A DNA stretch of 7,316 nt from Candidatus Moranbacteria bacterium CG23_combo_of_CG06-09_8_20_14_all_35_22 (lineage in GTDB: Bacteria; Patescibacteriota; Minisyncoccia; Moranbacterales; UBA2206): positions 1-7,316 of the forward strand of contig PCRW01000024.1 in the NCBI GenBank assembly GCA_002772115.1. The letters run 5' to 3'. Positions within the stretch are counted from its first letter, which is position 1, and each line of letters starts with the position of its first letter. Of the stretch, positions 4,979 through 7,316 are shown piece after piece. Under the pieces are notes generated by a model that ran no database searches, was not told the origin of the DNA, and saw only the letters and a program-made list of their open reading frames with translations. Position numbers and translations under genes: made by a program.

Positions 4979-6010
4979 TTAAATCTTTATCTTCCCCTCT
5001 CTCATCTTTTCCTTATCTCTAACTAACCTCGCCACTTCTCTTTCGCTAAGCACATAATCTAAATAATTATCCTTTTTAGCTTTTTTATAAATTTTAGAAG
5101 AAATAAAAAACACTACCATATCATTAGAATTTATTTTTTCCTGCTTAGCATATTCAGTTTTAATATTTTTTATTATTTCATCTTCTGAATTTTCTTTTTC
5201 TAATTGTATAACTTTTTCAAAACCCAATCTGATTAATAATTTTTCTATTTTTTTTTCTTGAGTTATATTTTCAATTTGTTTCAATATTTTTTCTGTTATT
5301 GCAAAATCCAAAACTGCCACAGAAAACTTTTTGAGATTATCCAATTCTTCTACAATTTTTACATAATCGTTTTTATCTGTAAGCGCTCCTGTTGGACATA
5401 CTTCTATGCATTTTCCGCAAAAACTACAATCCAAAACTTTTTCATACGGTGTGCCAACGACGATATCACTTCCGCGATGATTGAAACCAAATTTTTTCTC
5501 CGGACAAATATTAATACATCTTTTGCATTCAATACAAAGTTCGCTGTTTCTAGAAATGCAGGGATTTTCGTTTTCCACCACTACTCGCGACCAATTATCG
5601 CGAATTAAATCCAATTCCTCACAACCAGTTATTTCTCCTTTTCTCGGAATAAAATGAAAGTTTTCAATCTTATATTCCTCTGCCAATCTTTGCAGTTCGC
5701 ACATTTTGTTTTTCTTACAAGTCGCACATTTACCAGCATGATCCGCCCAAAGAAGTTCGAGATTGATTCTTCTTGCCTTATTTATATCATCACTCTCCGT
5801 AATTATTTCCAAACCATCAAAAGCTTTTGCGGTGCAAGAAGCTACCAATCTTCCACCAATTTCCACCAGACATAGCCGGCAAACCGCTTCGCGTGGCAAA
5901 CCCTCAAAACCACATAGCGTTGGAATTCTAATTCCCTCTCTTCGACACACATCCAAAACAGTTTCCCATTCTTTTACTTTATAAATTTTATTATTTATCT
6001 TTATATTCAT
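4979..6010 (-). CDS. hoxU: NuoG/HoxU/HydA-type iron-sulfur subunit of a diaphorase-linked hydrogenase
   Basis: The 343-residue protein conducts electrons between the NADH-binding flavoprotein and a hydrogenase. It has an N-terminal [2Fe-2S] ferredoxin (Cys33, 44, 47, 59), a His-ligated [4Fe-4S] segment (His91, Cys95, 98, 104 in DHAGKCATCKKNKMC) and two ferredoxin-type [4Fe-4S] motifs (Cys159, 162, 165, 169 and Cys195, 198, 201, 205 ending CPTGAL). HoxU proteins stop near here, at about 240 residues; this one continues about 130 more. Residues 229-332 align by eye with [FeFe]-hydrogenase H-domain pieces (LLIRLGFEKV; DYVLSEREVARLV), but with no TSCCP motif and with ISS in place of MPC, so no H-cluster is possible. 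The ATG follows the nuoF-like stop by 27 bases, so they form one operon. The hoxU symbol is approximate: HydA of bifurcating [NiFe] enzymes is an equally good name. Confidence 0.85.
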   Translation of the reverse strand: MNIKINNKIYKVKEWETVLDVCRREGIRIPTLCGFEGLPREAVCRLCLVEIGGRLVASCTAKAFDGLEIITESDDINKARRINLELLWADHAGKCATCKKNKMCELQRLAEEYKIENFHFIPRKGEITGCEELDLIRDNWSRVVVENENPCISRNSELCIECKRCINICPEKKFGFNHRGSDIVVGTPYEKVLDCSFCGKCIEVCPTGALTDKNDYVKIVEELDNLKKFSVAVLDFAITEKILKQIENITQEKKIEKLLIRLGFEKVIQLEKENSEDEIIKNIKTEYAKQEKINSNDMVVFFISSKIYKKAKKDNYLDYVLSEREVARLVRDKEKMREGKIKI

Positions 6011-6037
6011 ATGATCATTTTAGCATATTAACACTTG

Positions 6038-7261
6038 TTAAAATGTTAGAATGTTTTTTGTTATTGCATCCCGAAAAGCCGTTCCGGCGAATTTTCCCAG
6101 TGGGCAAAAAGTTGTTCGCTCGAGCGTCCACAAAATATCTTGAATCGCTTCTTTGTCACGCTCGGAAATTTTTCCATCTTTGAATCTTTTGGCAATTTCC
6201 CAAAGTCGGAAAGTTCCTTCGCGACACGGCACACATTTTCCACAAGATTCACGCCGGAAAAAATCTGCCCAAGAAATAAGGAGGTCATGAATGTTAACAC
6301 TTTTATCCACCACCAAAATTGATCCTGAACCTAGCGGACATTCACATTCCTTGCCAAATTCCATCTTAGCTTTTAGTTCTTTTTCTAATAATAATTTTCC
6401 ACAAGCGCCACCAATTTGGGCAAACCAAAATTCTTTACCTCTTTTTATTCCTCCAGCATAATCGTCAATTAATTTTTTAACTGTTATTCCCGTTGGCGCT
6501 TCATAGATTCCCGGATTATTAATAGCTCCGCTTAAAATAAATAGTTTTGTCCCAGGAGAATTTTTTGAACCAATTTTGGAATATTTTTCTCCGCCATTTA
6601 AAATTATCCACGGGATACTAGCAATCGTTTCCGCATTGTTAACTGCCGTCGACCTTCCAAGTAATCCACATTCAGTTGGATAGGGCGGACGAAGTTTTGG
6701 CTCCCCCCGCTGACCTTCGATAGAATTGACGAGTGCCGTTTCTTCTCCGCAAATATACGCTCCCGCACCAGAATATATTTCAATTTTCAAACTATAATCT
6801 GATTCTAAAATTTTATTCCCCCAGAATTTTTTTTTCTTCGCTTGCAAAAGCGCCATTTCCAAAATTTCTTTTTGCTTTTGATAATTTCCATTAATATAAA
6901 CATAGGCTTTGTCCGCTCCAACAATCAAAGCAGAAATTATTATGCCTTCCAAAAGCAAATGTGGATTTTTGTCTACGATCAACCTATCTTTGTATGTTCC
7001 TGGCTCCGATTCATCTAAGTTACAAATAAAATATTTTTTACCAATTTGTTTATATACCATTTCAAATTTTGTGCCAGTTGGAAAACCCGCTCCACCTCGT
7101 CCGCAAAGACCGGATTTTTTTATCTCTCCTAAAGCGCCCATCCTATCCATTCCTAAAATAAATTCCTCCAAGGCTTTATAACCACCAACTTCAAGATAGT
7201 CCTCAATTTTTAGAGAATCTATTTTGCCCCAATGTTCGATTAGTATTTTTATATCCTTCAC
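6038..7261 (-). CDS. hoxF: NuoF/HoxF-type NAD(P)H-binding flavoprotein
   Basis: This 407-residue diaphorase subunit binds FMN, NAD(P)H and one [4Fe-4S] cluster. The dinucleotide/FMN loops are GLCGRGGAGFPTGTK (51-65), CNLDESEPGTYKDR (80-93) and GAGAYICGEETALVNSIEG (165-183), followed by RGEPKLRPPYP. The cluster ligands are Cys340, 343, 346 (SCGKCVPCREGT) and Cys386 (TTFCPLGKFA). It is NuoF-length: it lacks the N-terminal thioredoxin-like [2Fe-2S] and C-terminal ferredoxin extensions of HydB in bifurcating hydrogenases and the NuoE fusion of some HoxF proteins. The start is GTG at 7261; upstream in the same frame are stop codons and no ATG, and homology begins close behind it. It is the first complete gene of the minus-strand run and lies 27 bases before the hoxU-like gene. 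The symbol is chosen from context; nuoF or hydB are alternatives. Confidence 0.92.
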   Translation of the reverse strand: MKDIKILIEHWGKIDSLKIEDYLEVGGYKALEEFILGMDRMGALGEIKKSGLCGRGGAGFPTGTKFEMVYKQIGKKYFICNLDESEPGTYKDRLIVDKNPHLLLEGIIISALIVGADKAYVYINGNYQKQKEILEMALLQAKKKKFWGNKILESDYSLKIEIYSGAGAYICGEETALVNSIEGQRGEPKLRPPYPTECGLLGRSTAVNNAETIASIPWIILNGGEKYSKIGSKNSPGTKLFILSGAINNPGIYEAPTGITVKKLIDDYAGGIKRGKEFWFAQIGGACGKLLLEKELKAKMEFGKECECPLGSGSILVVDKSVNIHDLLISWADFFRRESCGKCVPCREGTFRLWEIAKRFKDGKISERDKEAIQDILWTLERTTFCPLGKFAGTAFRDAITKNILTF

Positions 7262-7269
7262 GGAATTTT

Positions 7270-7292
7270 TAATTTTATAATTTTATAATTTT
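7270..7292 (-). repeat. Period-8 AT tandem repeat upstream of the nuoF-like gene
   Basis: TAATTTTA is repeated almost three times just upstream of the GTG start. On the minus strand it gives TATAAA-type sequences that could serve as -10 elements, but no convincing -35 is visible before the window edge. A frame ending in TAA at 7292 (last residues ILALEII) could be the tail of an upstream gene such as a NuoE-like subunit; this is too short to judge. Confidence 0.35.
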
Positions 7293-7316
7293 TAAATAAT
7301 TTCTAATGCTAAAATT

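Noticed and set aside
5585..5603. Two TCGCGA palindromes seven bases apart in the hoxU-like gene
   Set aside because: The encoded residues (RDNWSR) fit the family spacer without extra length, so insertion is not supported.
5258..5608. Plus-strand open frame of 116 codons, rich in Phe and Tyr
   Set aside because: It is the antisense of cysteine-rich cluster motifs and AT-rich tail of the hoxU-like gene.
4979..6010. Calling this gene an active [FeFe] hydrogenase
   Set aside because: The tail has no TSCCP block and no cysteine in the place of MPC, and is far too short for a complete H-cluster domain.
1..7316. CRISPR array, tRNA or rRNA genes, insertion-sequence transposase, recoded TGA
   Set aside because: No regularly spaced repeats, cloverleaf or rRNA-like sequence, transposase motif or in-frame TGA inside a conserved gene was seen.

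Overview
The window looks like an AT-rich bacterial genome with standard stop usage (hypE and the hypF-like gene both end in TGA, and no in-frame TGA needs recoding). The mix of hydrogenase genes, weak Shine-Dalgarno signals and many short palindromic repeats suggests a small-genome Patescibacteria/CPR-type bacterium. That placement is inference; nothing in the window proves it.

Layout. At the left, on the minus strand, is a membrane-anchored single-AAA+ protein like the first ATPase domain of ClpB/ClpC (49-939). A short AT-rich divergent spacer separates it from a plus-strand gene (1001-2245) for only the C-terminal Kae1-like carbamoyltransferase half of HypF. This gene converges, across a repeat-filled spacer (2246-2427), on a minus-strand run that reads from right to left: a NuoF/HoxF-type NADH-binding flavoprotein (7261-6038), a NuoG/HoxU-type iron-sulfur subunit (6010-4979), hypC (4818-4621), hypD (4570-3491) and hypE (3486-2428).

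How the genes fit together. HypC, HypD, HypE and the HypF-like protein are the core of the machinery that makes the Fe(CN)2CO part of the [NiFe] active site. The NuoF and NuoG-like proteins form an NAD(P)H diaphorase. Together they predict a soluble, NAD(P)-linked group 3-type [NiFe] hydrogenase (Hox-like or electron-bifurcating HydABC-SL-like). Its catalytic subunits, HypA, HypB, the maturation protease and the NuoE-like subunit are not in this window. The left-most clp-like gene has no visible link to this job.

Two things stand out. First, the hyp genes carry short palindromic, often GC-rich repeats that stay in frame and add peptide segments absent from the usual families: at least two in the hypF-like gene, two in hypE and one in hypD, with further palindromes filling the spacers and the hypC leader. 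This resembles the Rickettsia palindromic element phenomenon. Second, the NuoG-like protein ends in what reads as a decayed [FeFe]-hydrogenase H-cluster domain: flanking segments are recognisable, the catalytic cysteine motifs are gone.
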